From Gammaproteobacteria bacterium (GTDB lineage: Bacteria; Pseudomonadota; Gammaproteobacteria; SZUA-229): 37,084 nucleotides of DNA. The notes below the pieces were generated by a model. The model was not told the DNA's origin. It saw only the letters and a program-made list of their open reading frames with translations, and searched no databases. A program made the position numbers and the translations under genes. The stretch spans positions 1 through 37,084 of the forward strand of contig JAPHSZ010000085.1 of the NCBI GenBank assembly GCA_026196545.1, read 5' to 3'. This document shows positions 27,120 through 35,980 of the stretch, in pieces (the stretch's first letter is position 1; every line of letters starts with the position of its first letter).

Positions 27120-28445
27120 ATGCTGCCAAAAACACTATTTGCCCAAACTCTAACAACAATTGCAACTGTCTCAGCAGCATACTTGATATTTTCCTTCAGT
27201 GTTATTGGCTATTTTATGCTGGTTCCTGTAGGCAAGCAGTCAGCAAATGATCTGGCATCACTCATGATCTTTAGTGCACACAAATGGACAGAAACCAGTG
27301 TTGAGGAACGCTCTAAATTTGAACAGGATTTACTCAAAGACTATCAACTAAGTATCGCCGTAGACCAGCCAATAGAATCGGTTAATTTCAAGCCCTTGCC
27401 TTATTATTATTTCCTGGAATCATCGCTCAAGTCGCGCACTGGCAAAAATGTTTCTCTCAAAATCTCACAGGACATTAATGGCGTGGATTGGTACTGGGCT
27501 GATTTATTTATTAATAACAGAAACGTACGGATAGGGTTCTCCAGTTCACATGTAGACGCTCAGCCACCGCTGGTTTTAATCTTACTGCTGGTGGTTGGTG
27601 GCCTGGCAACATTGGCTACAGCAGCCGCGCTGGTTCGATACCTGACAACACCGCTGGAAAGACTTTCAGAAAATGCATTACGGGTAGGCAGTGGCGAAGA
27701 GCCTGAGCTAATTCCTGAAACAGGCCCTGAGGAAATGATTACCCTGGCAAAAAGTTTTAACAAAATGGCGGTACAGGTAAAAGAATTACTAAGCAACCGC
27801 ACAACATTACTAGCGGGAATATCTCATGACCTGAGAACACCACTTACACGCATTCAACTAGCCATTGAAATGCTGCCAGATGATGCCGACCCGGTTCTTG
27901 TCGATGGTGTACAAAATGATGTTAACCAAATGAACTGCCTGATTGGACAATTTCTTGAGTTAAGCAAAACACTGGAAAAGGGTGAACAACAGACTATCGA
28001 TATTAATAAAGCACTTGATGACCTGGTTAATTGTGCAAAACGAAGTGGTGCAAATATCCAATGGCATCCTGGTGGTCAATGCAGGGTGGTTAATAACCCG
28101 ATGGCTTTACAGCGTATTATTGTAAATTTATTAGAAAATGCCATTCGTTATGGTAGCGGTCATCCCGTTGAAATAACTTACTCATGCAATGATGATTTTG
28201 CAGAAATAAAAATTATGGATAGAGGGCCTGGCATACCAGACAACGAAATTGAATCCGTCTTCAGGCCTTTTTACCGATTAGAGCAGTCACGTAACAAAGA
28301 GAATGGCGGCACAGGCCTTGGCTTGAGTATTGCGTTACAGCTTGCTGAAATTAATGAAATTAAAATTCAGCTCTATGCCCGGGATGGAGGCGGCACCGTA
28401 GCTAAAGTAACCGTTCCCGTTAAACAATCAGTTTTACAAATATAG
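27120..28445 (+). CDS. EnvZ-like sensor histidine kinase
   Basis: This 441-residue inner-membrane protein has TM1 (about 12-35), a periplasmic sensor loop of about 110 residues (40-148), TM2 (about 150-172), HAMP (about 173-226) and HisKA with His236 (GISHDLRTPLTRIQLA). HATPase_c follows, with N-box IVNLLENAIRYG, G1 DRGPGIP and G2 GGTGLGLSIA. The layout is that of EnvZ/RstB and pairs with the OmpR-type regulator just upstream. No good ribosome site is seen before the ATG, consistent with coupling to the upstream gene. The periplasmic loop has several Trp and Tyr; its ligand is unknown. Confidence 0.94.
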   Translation: MLPKTLFAQTLTTIATVSAAYLIFSFSVIGYFMLVPVGKQSANDLASLMIFSAHKWTETSVEERSKFEQDLLKDYQLSIAVDQPIESVNFKPLPYYYFLESSLKSRTGKNVSLKISQDINGVDWYWADLFINNRNVRIGFSSSHVDAQPPLVLILLLVVGGLATLATAAALVRYLTTPLERLSENALRVGSGEEPELIPETGPEEMITLAKSFNKMAVQVKELLSNRTTLLAGISHDLRTPLTRIQLAIEMLPDDADPVLVDGVQNDVNQMNCLIGQFLELSKTLEKGEQQTIDINKALDDLVNCAKRSGANIQWHPGGQCRVVNNPMALQRIIVNLLENAIRYGSGHPVEITYSCNDDFAEIKIMDRGPGIPDNEIESVFRPFYRLEQSRNKENGGTGLGLSIALQLAEINEIKIQLYARDGGGTVAKVTVPVKQSVLQI

Positions 28446-28503
28446 CCTTAAAGATCCTGGCTGAACCACGCCCCACGCGAGTGCTTTTATACACAACTAC
28501 CCG

Positions 28504-29115
28504 TTATTCTAGAAAGTTCACATAGCCTGTTTCCAGAGAATATTCTGCACCAACAATTTTGAGCTTACCTTGTTGCACCATGTTCTCGAGCATTTGAGAG
28601 CCGTGCATCAAATGGTTTGTGGAGGCAAGAATATTGGCGTGGATAGAGGATTCTAATAATTTATCAGGATCATTTCTAAGTTCAGTTTCGAATAATGGCT
28701 CTACAGTAGGTCGAATACGATCAACGATTGAAAGAACGTTAGACGACTTTTCTTCCGATGGTCTTTCTAGCTCATCAATAGTCGCCTTAACAGCCCCACA
28801 CATTGAATGACCAAGAACAACTACTAATTGCGTACCAAATAATTCCGCCGCAAACTCAACACTACCAACCTGGGAAGGTGCGACAATATTACCAGCAACC
28901 CTAATTACAAACAGGTCTCCTAAGCCCTGATCAAATATTATTTCTGCAGGTACTCGAGAATCAGAGCAACCAAGGATAATCGCAAATGGCGCCTGACCTT
29001 CGATAAAATCTGCTCTTTGTATTTGTTTTACAATAGTATCAATGCTGCGTACCCCAGATACAAAGCGCTGATTACCTTCTTTTAATTTTTTTATTGCTTC
29101 ACTTGCTGTAATCAT
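28504..29115 (-). CDS. Beta-class carbonic anhydrase
   Basis: This protein of about 203 residues interconverts CO2 and bicarbonate. Zinc-site residues are visible: Cys50, Asp52 and Arg54 (GCSDSRVPAE) and His103 with Cys106 (GHSMCGAVKA). The start is set at ATG 29115 (MITASEAIKKLKEGNQRF), which matches the family N-terminus; a longer open frame begins with TTG at 29160 but adds a non-homologous extension. No signal peptide is present, so it is cytoplasmic. It is convergent with the kinase gene; the 58-bp gap has no clear terminator. In an autotrophic sulfur oxidiser it could supply bicarbonate or CO2, which is inference. Confidence 0.95.
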   Translation of the reverse strand: MITASEAIKKLKEGNQRFVSGVRSIDTIVKQIQRADFIEGQAPFAIILGCSDSRVPAEIIFDQGLGDLFVIRVAGNIVAPSQVGSVEFAAELFGTQLVVVLGHSMCGAVKATIDELERPSEEKSSNVLSIVDRIRPTVEPLFETELRNDPDKLLESSIHANILASTNHLMHGSQMLENMVQQGKLKIVGAEYSLETGYVNFLE

Positions 29116-29210
29116 GTTTACCACTATCTTAATATCGACAATAGTCCAGATAAAGCGCAATACTTTTTCGTGTCTATGAAATCCCGGCTTCTGTTTATTA
29201 GCATAAAAAG

Positions 29211-30284
29211 TTACCGAATATTCAAATACTCCCGCTCCGAAATATTATCCCAGGCAATCACCTGCTTCCTGAACCTGTCATAAGATTCAAAAATTCGTTT
29301 CGCCGCCTTGTTCTTGCCGGCCAGTTCCTGCACGACTTCATCGGACAGGGCTTTGAGTTTTTCAAGCACGTCATCGGGCAGGCGACGGACATCCACTTTG
29401 TGTTTGTTGACCAGGGTATTTAGCGCGGCATTGTTCTTCGCGGTGAACTCGGTGGACATATCCTGATTCACTACCTTGCAGGCATTCATCACGATGCTCT
29501 GTAAATCTTTGGGCAGTGACTCCAGCGCCTCTTTGTTGACGATGGCTTCTAAAGTGGTGCCTGGCTCGTGCCAGCCGGGGTAGTAATAATATTTCGCAGC
29601 CTTGTGGAAACCGAAAGCGAGGTCGTTGTACGGGCCGACCCACTCGGTGGCGTCGATAGCACCGGACTTTAACGAGGTGAACAGTTCGGCACCGGGCAGG
29701 TTGACCGGTGTGCCGCCAGCACGCCTCAATACCTCACCGCCGAGACCGGGGATGCGCATTTTCAGGCCTTTCAGGTCTTCTACGCTGTTGATCTGTTTGT
29801 TGAACCAGCCGGCCATCTGCACCATGGTATTACCGGCCGCGGCGGGCACCACGCCAAACGGCTCGTAGGTCTCTTTCCATAATTCCATGCCACCGCCATG
29901 ATACAGCCAGGCGTTCATTTCCTGCGCATTCAAACCAAACGGTACGGTCGAGAAAAACTGCGCTTCTTCGACTTTGCCTTTCCAGTAGTAGGCGGAGCCG
30001 TGGCCCATCTGTGCCTGGCCGCCGGAGACGGCATCAAAGGTTTCCAGTGCGGGTACCAGTTCACCGCCGCCGTAGACCTTGACCTTAATGCGGCCATCGC
30101 TCATTTCGCCGATTAACTGACCGAGCTTGTTGGCGCTGGTGCCGAGTACCGGAAAGTTCTTTGGCCAGGTGGTGACCATTTTCCATTTGATTTTAGTTTT
30201 CGCGCTAACGATGGTGGGTGCGGCTACCGAGGCAGTGGCGATACTGCCAACAGCAGCAGTTTTGATAAAGTCACGACGTTTCAT
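29211..30284 (-). CDS. TRAP transporter substrate-binding protein (DctP family, TakP-like), Tat signal
   Basis: This 357-residue periplasmic receptor has a twin-arginine signal (MKRRDFIKTAAVGSIATA, cleavage near residue 28). The DctP core follows, with LKGLKMRIPGLGGEVLR containing the carboxylate-binding Arg, SGAIDATEWVGPYND and YYYPGWHEPGT. The last two are typical of TakP-like receptors for 2-oxo acids or related organic acids. No dctQ or dctM membrane genes are adjacent, so it is an orphan whose partner lies elsewhere or is missing. The gene is GC-rich relative to its left neighbours. The exact ligand is not deducible. Confidence 0.93.
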   Translation of the reverse strand: MKRRDFIKTAAVGSIATASVAAPTIVSAKTKIKWKMVTTWPKNFPVLGTSANKLGQLIGEMSDGRIKVKVYGGGELVPALETFDAVSGGQAQMGHGSAYYWKGKVEEAQFFSTVPFGLNAQEMNAWLYHGGGMELWKETYEPFGVVPAAAGNTMVQMAGWFNKQINSVEDLKGLKMRIPGLGGEVLRRAGGTPVNLPGAELFTSLKSGAIDATEWVGPYNDLAFGFHKAAKYYYYPGWHEPGTTLEAIVNKEALESLPKDLQSIVMNACKVVNQDMSTEFTAKNNAALNTLVNKHKVDVRRLPDDVLEKLKALSDEVVQELAGKNKAAKRIFESYDRFRKQVIAWDNISEREYLNIR

Positions 30285-30313
30285 AATAATTGCCTTTATT
30301 ATTAATTTATTTT

Positions 30314-32527
30314 TTATGCCGGCTGAAGGTTAGCATAACTAATTACCAGCCATTTACTGCCCTGATATTCGAAATTCACTTCCACTCGTGCATGTGCGCC
30401 ACTGCCTTCCAGGTTAGTGACGATGCCTTCGCCAAACTTGCCATGGGTGACTCTCTGGCCGACATGCAGGCCGCCAATGCTTTCACTTTCCATTGAGGCC
30501 TTTGACGACGGCGAATACAAAGGCTGGCTAACCATTGGTTTGGCACGCACTTCGTGCACCAGATGGTCGGGGATTTCGCTAATGAACCTTGACGGTGACG
30601 GGTATAAATCCTGTCCGTATAATCGGCGGTGTTCGGTACAGGTCATCACCAGCTTTTGCCTTGCGCGGGTAATACCAACGTAACACAGGCGGCGCTCTTC
30701 TTCGAGCTTGCCTTCTTCATCGAGTGAACGCTGGCTGGGAAACAGGCCTTCTTCGAGGCCGACCAGGAATACCAGCGGGAACTCGAGGCCCTTGGCACTG
30801 TGCAGTGTCATCATCTGCACGCAGTCTTCCCAGGCATCGGCCTGGCCCTCGCCGGCTTCTAATGCCGCGTGAGTCAAGAACGCGGTGAGTTCGTCCATGC
30901 CTTCGAGCTCTTCGGCACTGGCATCAAATTCATAACCACGGCCAGCGCTGACCAGTTCCTCGAGGTTTTCTACCTTGGCCTCGGCCTTCTCGGTTTTTTC
31001 CTTGCCGTAGTGGTCGATCAGCCCACTTTCGTGAATCACGTGTTCGATACGCTCAAACAGTTCCAGCTCTGCGGTATCGGTGGCCATGGTGTCGATCAAT
31101 TTGATAAATCCGCCCAAAGCATTCGCAGCGCGTGCAGTCAGCGCCTTTTCTTCGATTAATTCTTGCGCAGCAGGCCAGAGTGCAAGCTCTTTATCTCTGG
31201 CCAGTTCTCGAATCTTTTCAACCGTGCGCTCACCGATGCCGCGCGTCGGTGTATTGACCACGCGTTCGAACGAGGCCATGTCGTTGCGGTTGTTGATCAG
31301 GCGCAGATAGGCGAGCGCGTCCTTGATCTCGGCGCGGTCAAAATAACGCAGGCCGCCATAGACGCGATAGGGAATGGCCTCGCTGATAAATTTTTCCTCG
31401 AACACGCGTGACTGCGCATTGCTGCGATACAGGATGGCAATTTCCGATCTTGCGCCACCATCATCTACCCACTGCTTGATGTGGTCGAGCACATATCGGG
31501 CTTCATCGTATTCGTGGAAGGCGTTGTAAAACTGGATCGGCTCGCCATCGTCACCGCTGGTCCAGAGCTTCTTGCCCATGCGGCCGCTGTTATTGTCGAT
31601 GATGGCATTTGCCGCCGACAGGATGGTGGTGGTCGAACGGTAGTTCTGTTCCAGTCGCACGATATCTGCCGGTTTAAAATGTTTCTGGAATAACTGGATA
31701 TTTTCCACACGTGCACCGCGCCAGCCATAAATTGCCTGGTCGTCATCACCAACGATAAAGACGTGGTTTTTATCACCGGCGAATGTACGTATCAGTGCAT
31801 ACTGTATGGTGTTGGTATCCTGAAACTCATCGACCAGGATGTGGCGAAAGCGATCCTGATAATGTTTTTGCAGGGAGTCATTGTCACGCACCAGCTCCAG
31901 CGTGCGCAACAGCAGTTCGGCAAAATCGACCGCGCCGGCCTTTTCACAGGCGGCTTCGTAGGCACTGTAAATTCGCACCAGCTGCACGTATAAAGGATTG
32001 TGTGACGTGTCGATATGCTTCGGGCGCTGGCCTTCATCCTTGCGCGCATTGATAAAAGCCTGCGCCTGTTTCGGCGGCCATTTGGCCTCATCCAGACCCA
32101 GGCCTTTGAGGATGCGGCGCACCATGCGGTACTGGTCATCGGAATCTAAAATCTGGAAGGACTGTGGCAGACCGGCCTCTTTCCAGTGCGTTCTCAATAA
32201 GCGATGCGCCAGCCCATGGAAGGTGCCAACCCACATGCCAGCCGCAGGCGTGCCCTGTAGTTTTTCCACACGCGAACGCATTTCGGCGGCGGCCTTGTTG
32301 GTAAAGGTGACGGCAAAAATATTATACGGTGAAATGTTTTCAACCTGATTCAGCCAGGCGATACGGTGCACCAGTACCCGGGTCTTGCCGCTACCGGCAC
32401 CGGCGAGCACCAGCATGTGTCCCGGCGCGGCGGTCACCGCTTCACGCTGGGCCTCGTTCAGGCCATCAAGTATATGCGAGACATCAGCGCTGTCGGTTTG
32501 TATAAACGCCGTATCAAAATCAGACAT
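30314..32527 (-). CDS. uvrD: DNA helicase II
   Basis: This 737-residue SF1A 3'-5' helicase acts in nucleotide-excision and mismatch repair. It has motif I AGAGSGKTRVLVHRI, motif Ia AVTFTNKAAAEMRSRV, motif II VDEFQD, motif III GDDDQAIYGWRGA, motif IV YRS and motif VI YVGITRARQKL. The C-terminal RNA-polymerase-binding Tudor-like domain is intact (HVGQRVTHGKFGEGIV to the end). The N-terminus (ILDGLNEAQREAV) is UvrD, not Rep. Only 6 bp separate it from ubiB, so they are co-transcribed. Confidence 0.96.
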   Translation of the reverse strand: MSDFDTAFIQTDSADVSHILDGLNEAQREAVTAAPGHMLVLAGAGSGKTRVLVHRIAWLNQVENISPYNIFAVTFTNKAAAEMRSRVEKLQGTPAAGMWVGTFHGLAHRLLRTHWKEAGLPQSFQILDSDDQYRMVRRILKGLGLDEAKWPPKQAQAFINARKDEGQRPKHIDTSHNPLYVQLVRIYSAYEAACEKAGAVDFAELLLRTLELVRDNDSLQKHYQDRFRHILVDEFQDTNTIQYALIRTFAGDKNHVFIVGDDDQAIYGWRGARVENIQLFQKHFKPADIVRLEQNYRSTTTILSAANAIIDNNSGRMGKKLWTSGDDGEPIQFYNAFHEYDEARYVLDHIKQWVDDGGARSEIAILYRSNAQSRVFEEKFISEAIPYRVYGGLRYFDRAEIKDALAYLRLINNRNDMASFERVVNTPTRGIGERTVEKIRELARDKELALWPAAQELIEEKALTARAANALGGFIKLIDTMATDTAELELFERIEHVIHESGLIDHYGKEKTEKAEAKVENLEELVSAGRGYEFDASAEELEGMDELTAFLTHAALEAGEGQADAWEDCVQMMTLHSAKGLEFPLVFLVGLEEGLFPSQRSLDEEGKLEEERRLCYVGITRARQKLVMTCTEHRRLYGQDLYPSPSRFISEIPDHLVHEVRAKPMVSQPLYSPSSKASMESESIGGLHVGQRVTHGKFGEGIVTNLEGSGAHARVEVNFEYQGSKWLVISYANLQPA

Positions 32528-32533
32528 CAGACC

Positions 32534-34198
32534 CTAATCCTGAAATGAATACAACAAAAAGAAAGCGCCCAGGCTGCCAAGAATCCAGGACATCAGCGGT
32601 GCCCCCAGAAACATAGCAGGGCTATCACTGACCAGGCTAAACATGAGAAAGGCACTGATCAGCAAACTACCACCACCGATGGCGATCACGCTACGCTTAT
32701 TGCCACGTTTTATTTCATGGCGAATATTTCTCATTTCCTTCAGCTGCTCTTTCGGGTCGGGGGCATCCGCGGATCTTTTTAGCACGTCATAAATCAGCGC
32801 TGGTAGCTCAGGCAGTTTTTCAACCATGTACGGCAGGTTTTGTTTAATACTGCCTAACATCGCTTTGGTGCCAACCTGCTCATCCATCCAGCGTTCCAGG
32901 AAGGGTTTGGCAGTAGTCCATAAATCCAGATCGGGATAAAGCTGGCGACCCAGGCCTTCAATATTCAATAAAGTTTTTTGCAGTAAAACTAACTGTGGCT
33001 GCACTTCCATATTGAAGCGGCGCGCGGTCTGGAATAGACGCAGCAACAACTGGCCAAATGATATTTCTTTCAACGGCCGTTCAAAAATCGGTTCACACAC
33101 GCTGCGTATCGCCGATTCAAATTCATCAACGCGGGTATTTGCCGGAACCCAGCCGGACTCAACGTGCAGCTTGGCCACCTTGTTATAATCACGCTGGAAA
33201 AAAGCCAGGAAGTTTTCTGCCAGATAACGTTTATCAACCGGGCTCAGCGTGCCGACAATACCAAAATCAACAGCGATGTATTTTGGATTTTGCGGATCTT
33301 CGGTATCAACGAAAATATTGCCGGGGTGCATGTCGGCATGGAAAAAATTATGGTTAAAAACCTGGGTAAAAAATATTTCCACGCCCATTTCCGCCAGCCT
33401 TTCCATGTTGGTGTTTCTTCTTTTTAACTCTTCCGTATTACGAATAGAAACCCCATAAATACGCTCCAGCACCAACACGTTTTTATGCGTGTAATCCCAG
33501 TGCACTTCGGGCACATACAGGTCACCTGAATTTTCAAAGTTTCTGCGCAGCTGACTGGCATTAGCCGCTTCACGCATCAGGTCCAGCTCATCAACGATGG
33601 TCTTCTCGTATTCTTCAACCACCTCTACCGGGCGCAAGCGGCGTATTTGTGAAGAATAACGCGCCGCCCATTCAGCAATAATATATAGCAGTGAAATATC
33701 GCGGCTTATAACCGGCAAAATATCGGGGCGCAACACCTTGACCACGACTTCTTCACCGCTTTTTAGGCGTGCGCCATGTACCTGTGCCACCGAAGCCGAA
33801 GCTAATGGTGCTTCTTCAAAAACCTCAAACAAGTCTTCGGTCGAGCGACCAAATGATTTTTCAATAATCTGTCTGGCCAGTTCATTTGGAAAAGGTGGCA
33901 CTGCATCCTGTAGCAGCTCCAGCTCATCAGCAATATCATCGGCCAGCAGGTCGCGACGCGTCGACAGCATCTGCCCAAACTTGATAAATATCGGCCCCAG
34001 GTCTTCCAGTGCCCGGCGGATGCGCTCACCTCTGGGTGCACGGCCTGTCCTGAACCAGTTCCAGGGCAAAAAATAAATCAGAAAACGAAACGGGCGCAGT
34101 AAATGGGTTGCAAAAATAATGTCATCGAGACCATGACGCGCGAGCACGTAATTGATTCGCAACAAACGTAGGAACTGTTTTGGTCCGATTAGTCTCAT
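32534..34198 (-). CDS. ubiB: UbiB, ubiquinone biosynthesis atypical kinase/ATPase
   Basis: This 554-residue ADCK/UbiB-family protein has the KxGQ motif ([13 protein letters not shown]), the Ala-rich nucleotide loop ([14 protein letters not shown]), catalytic-loop [11 protein letters not shown] and VDFGIVG. Two C-terminal TM helices (about 500-520 and 528-550) anchor it in the inner membrane. It is needed for aerobic ubiquinone synthesis, probably extracting lipid intermediates through ATPase activity. It follows ubiJ by 21 bp and ubiE just before that, the conserved ubiE-ubiJ-ubiB order, and precedes uvrD. Confidence 0.96.
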   Translation of the reverse strand: MRLIGPKQFLRLLRINYVLARHGLDDIIFATHLLRPFRFLIYFLPWNWFRTGRAPRGERIRRALEDLGPIFIKFGQMLSTRRDLLADDIADELELLQDAVPPFPNELARQIIEKSFGRSTEDLFEVFEEAPLASASVAQVHGARLKSGEEVVVKVLRPDILPVISRDISLLYIIAEWAARYSSQIRRLRPVEVVEEYEKTIVDELDLMREAANASQLRRNFENSGDLYVPEVHWDYTHKNVLVLERIYGVSIRNTEELKRRNTNMERLAEMGVEIFFTQVFNHNFFHADMHPGNIFVDTEDPQNPKYIAVDFGIVGTLSPVDKRYLAENFLAFFQRDYNKVAKLHVESGWVPANTRVDEFESAIRSVCEPIFERPLKEISFGQLLLRLFQTARRFNMEVQPQLVLLQKTLLNIEGLGRQLYPDLDLWTTAKPFLERWMDEQVGTKAMLGSIKQNLPYMVEKLPELPALIYDVLKRSADAPDPKEQLKEMRNIRHEIKRGNKRSVIAIGGGSLLISAFLMFSLVSDSPAMFLGAPLMSWILGSLGAFFLLYSFQD

Positions 34199-34219
34199 TA
34201 TTATTTTAAGCTTTAATTA

Positions 34220-34834
34220 TTATTTACTTTTTAGTGCATTGAATCGTGCCTGCACACGATCAAGCTGGTTTCGCAGCTCATCCACATCCTGGTAAAACTT
34301 TTCCAGCTCGGGCTTGCTGACCAGGTCGCGGCTTTCTTCCTGAAGGTATTCAGACACATCCAGGGCCAGATCATTGCTGGCCTGTTGTCCCCAGCTTATT
34401 ATTTTTTTTGTCAGACCGGCAAGATGATGGGCCGGTGCATCGCCGATGATTCGCGCCATATATTCTTCCCAGTCTACTTCCATTTCCGACAGTATCTTTT
34501 TAAAGCTGCGGCCAAGCCGGACATCGCCAGCAATCTCAACTTCACCCTTTAACATCAGCGGCGCGACATCTTTGCTCAGGCTCATTTTCAGTAATGCGAC
34601 GGGTGAACCCTTGAGCGTGGTATTTACTTCACCTTCGTACTGCTCAAGCACATCCATGCCCGCCTGGTGCGGAAAAAAATACAGGCTTTTATCAACGCCT
34701 GTTATTTCCACCGCAATAACCCGGCCTTCAAGTTCTGCCAGTTTTTCTGTCACTTCCGGATCCAGCGACAGGTATTTATTAATCGCCGTTTCCAGCCAGA
34801 CTGTTGAAGTCTCACTCACTGAATTCAGTGACAT
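34220..34834 (-). CDS. ubiJ: UbiJ, SCP2-domain ubiquinone biosynthesis accessory factor
   Basis: This 204-residue protein is read from ATG 34834, one base after the ubiE stop; the longer open frame (to 34873) runs into ubiE. The N-terminal SCP2 lipid-binding domain (about 8-110) contains AVEITGVDKSLYFFPHQAG and the VALLKMSLSKD segment. The C-terminal part is a coiled coil (KPELEKFYQDVDELRNQLDR). UbiJ binds ubiquinone intermediates and, with UbiK, scaffolds the Ubi metabolon. Its place between ubiE and ubiB confirms the call. Confidence 0.94.
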   Translation of the reverse strand: MSLNSVSETSTVWLETAINKYLSLDPEVTEKLAELEGRVIAVEITGVDKSLYFFPHQAGMDVLEQYEGEVNTTLKGSPVALLKMSLSKDVAPLMLKGEVEIAGDVRLGRSFKKILSEMEVDWEEYMARIIGDAPAHHLAGLTKKIISWGQQASNDLALDVSEYLQEESRDLVSKPELEKFYQDVDELRNQLDRVQARFNALKSK

Positions 34835-34835
34835 A

Positions 34836-35582
34836 CTAAAGCTTGAAGCCTCTGTGCAGGGCCACAATACCACCCGTCATGTTGTGATACGTACAGCGCT
34901 CAAAACCGGCGTTTTCCATCATAGCTTTAAGTGTAGACTGATCAGGGTGCATACGAATTGATTCAGCAAGGTAGCGATAACTGTCTTCATCATTGGCGAT
35001 AATCTTGCCCATTACCGGTAGCACCTTAAATGAATAGACATCATAAATTTTGTCCAGCCCCGGCACCACCGGTTTGGAGAATTCGAGCACCAGCAGGCGA
35101 CCTCCGGGTTTCAGCACGCGGTACATTTCTTCCAGTGCTTTATCTTTATTCGTTACGTTGCGTAATCCAAAAGCGATGGTGACGCAGTCAAACGCATTAT
35201 CATCAAACGGCAGTTCTTCTGCATTGGCCACCTTGAACTTTACGTTACCGGCGATGCCCTTATCTATCAGGCGACGGCGGCCCTGCTCGAGCATGTCCGG
35301 ATTGATATCGGAAATAATCACTTCCCCGGTTGCGCCCACCTGTTTTGACATTTGGATGGTAAGATCACCGGTGCCGCCGGCAATATCCAGCGCGCGCATG
35401 CCTTTTTTCAGGCCGGTGTGCGCCATCGCTATTTTTTTCCAGATGCGGTGAATACCAAATGACATAACGTCATTCATGATGTCGTATTTACCGGCAACCG
35501 AACTAAACACTTCTGCGACCAGACTTTCTTTTTTATCGGCATCAACCTGCTTGAAACCAAAATGTGTTTTATTGCCCGACAT
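34836..35582 (-). CDS. ubiE: Ubiquinone/menaquinone biosynthesis C-methyltransferase UbiE
   Basis: This 248-residue SAM-dependent methyltransferase has the N-terminal [19 protein letters not shown] and [19 protein letters not shown] signatures. Motif I is [14 protein letters not shown], the acidic strand is [10 protein letters not shown], and [14 protein letters not shown] and [13 protein letters not shown] follow. It C-methylates the benzoquinol ring in ubiquinone synthesis (and demethylmenaquinol where present). It is the first of the ubiE-ubiJ-ubiB series and lies 22 bp after the DUF971 gene. The length is close to the family norm of about 250. Confidence 0.97.
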   Translation of the reverse strand: MSGNKTHFGFKQVDADKKESLVAEVFSSVAGKYDIMNDVMSFGIHRIWKKIAMAHTGLKKGMRALDIAGGTGDLTIQMSKQVGATGEVIISDINPDMLEQGRRRLIDKGIAGNVKFKVANAEELPFDDNAFDCVTIAFGLRNVTNKDKALEEMYRVLKPGGRLLVLEFSKPVVPGLDKIYDVYSFKVLPVMGKIIANDEDSYRYLAESIRMHPDQSTLKAMMENAGFERCTYHNMTGGIVALHRGFKL

Positions 35583-35604
35583 TATTTTCTCTTCTATTTT
35601 TTAC

Positions 35605-35958
35605 TTAAGCTTTGCGTTCATGACCAGCCTGTTTCAGGCGGTCTAAATAATCCTGCCATTTGGCCTCATAATTAGAACCCAGCTCGTACAAATATTCCCA
35701 TGTATAAAGACCGGTATCGTGTTCATCATCAAAGACCAGCTTCACCGCATAGTTGCCCTGTGGCTCAATGCCGGTAATATTCACCTCTTCCTTATTTAGC
35801 TGCAGGATTTCCTGACCCGGCCCGTGACCGGTCACTTCCGCGGAAGGTGAGTACACCCTTAAATATTCACAGGGTAATTCAAATTTTTTACCATCATCAT
35901 AAGTCAGCTCAAGAATCCGGCTTTTTTGATGCAGGCTAATATCGGTTGGTTTTGCCAT
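35605..35958 (-). CDS. DUF971 (gamma-butyrobetaine-hydroxylase-like N-terminal domain) protein
   Basis: This 117-residue protein is read from ATG 35958 (MAKPTDISLHQKSRILEL), the usual family start. The open frame extends to 36009, but that would overlap the end of hslU. DUF971 features are FELPCEYLRVYSPSAEV, the GHGPGQE segment and the DEHDTGLYTWEYLYEL motif containing HDTG and YTW. The standalone domain is common between hslU and ubiE in Gammaproteobacteria. It has been linked to Fe-S protein handling in some systems, but its role here is not shown. Confidence 0.9.
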   Translation of the reverse strand: MAKPTDISLHQKSRILELTYDDGKKFELPCEYLRVYSPSAEVTGHGPGQEILQLNKEEVNITGIEPQGNYAVKLVFDDEHDTGLYTWEYLYELGSNYEAKWQDYLDRLKQAGHERKA

Positions 35959-35980
35959 AGTAACTACTCGCTCGTGATCT

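Noticed and set aside
29116-29160. TTG-initiated extension of carbonic anhydrase
   Set aside because: The added 15 residues do not resemble the family, and the ATG at 29115 gives the expected N-terminus.
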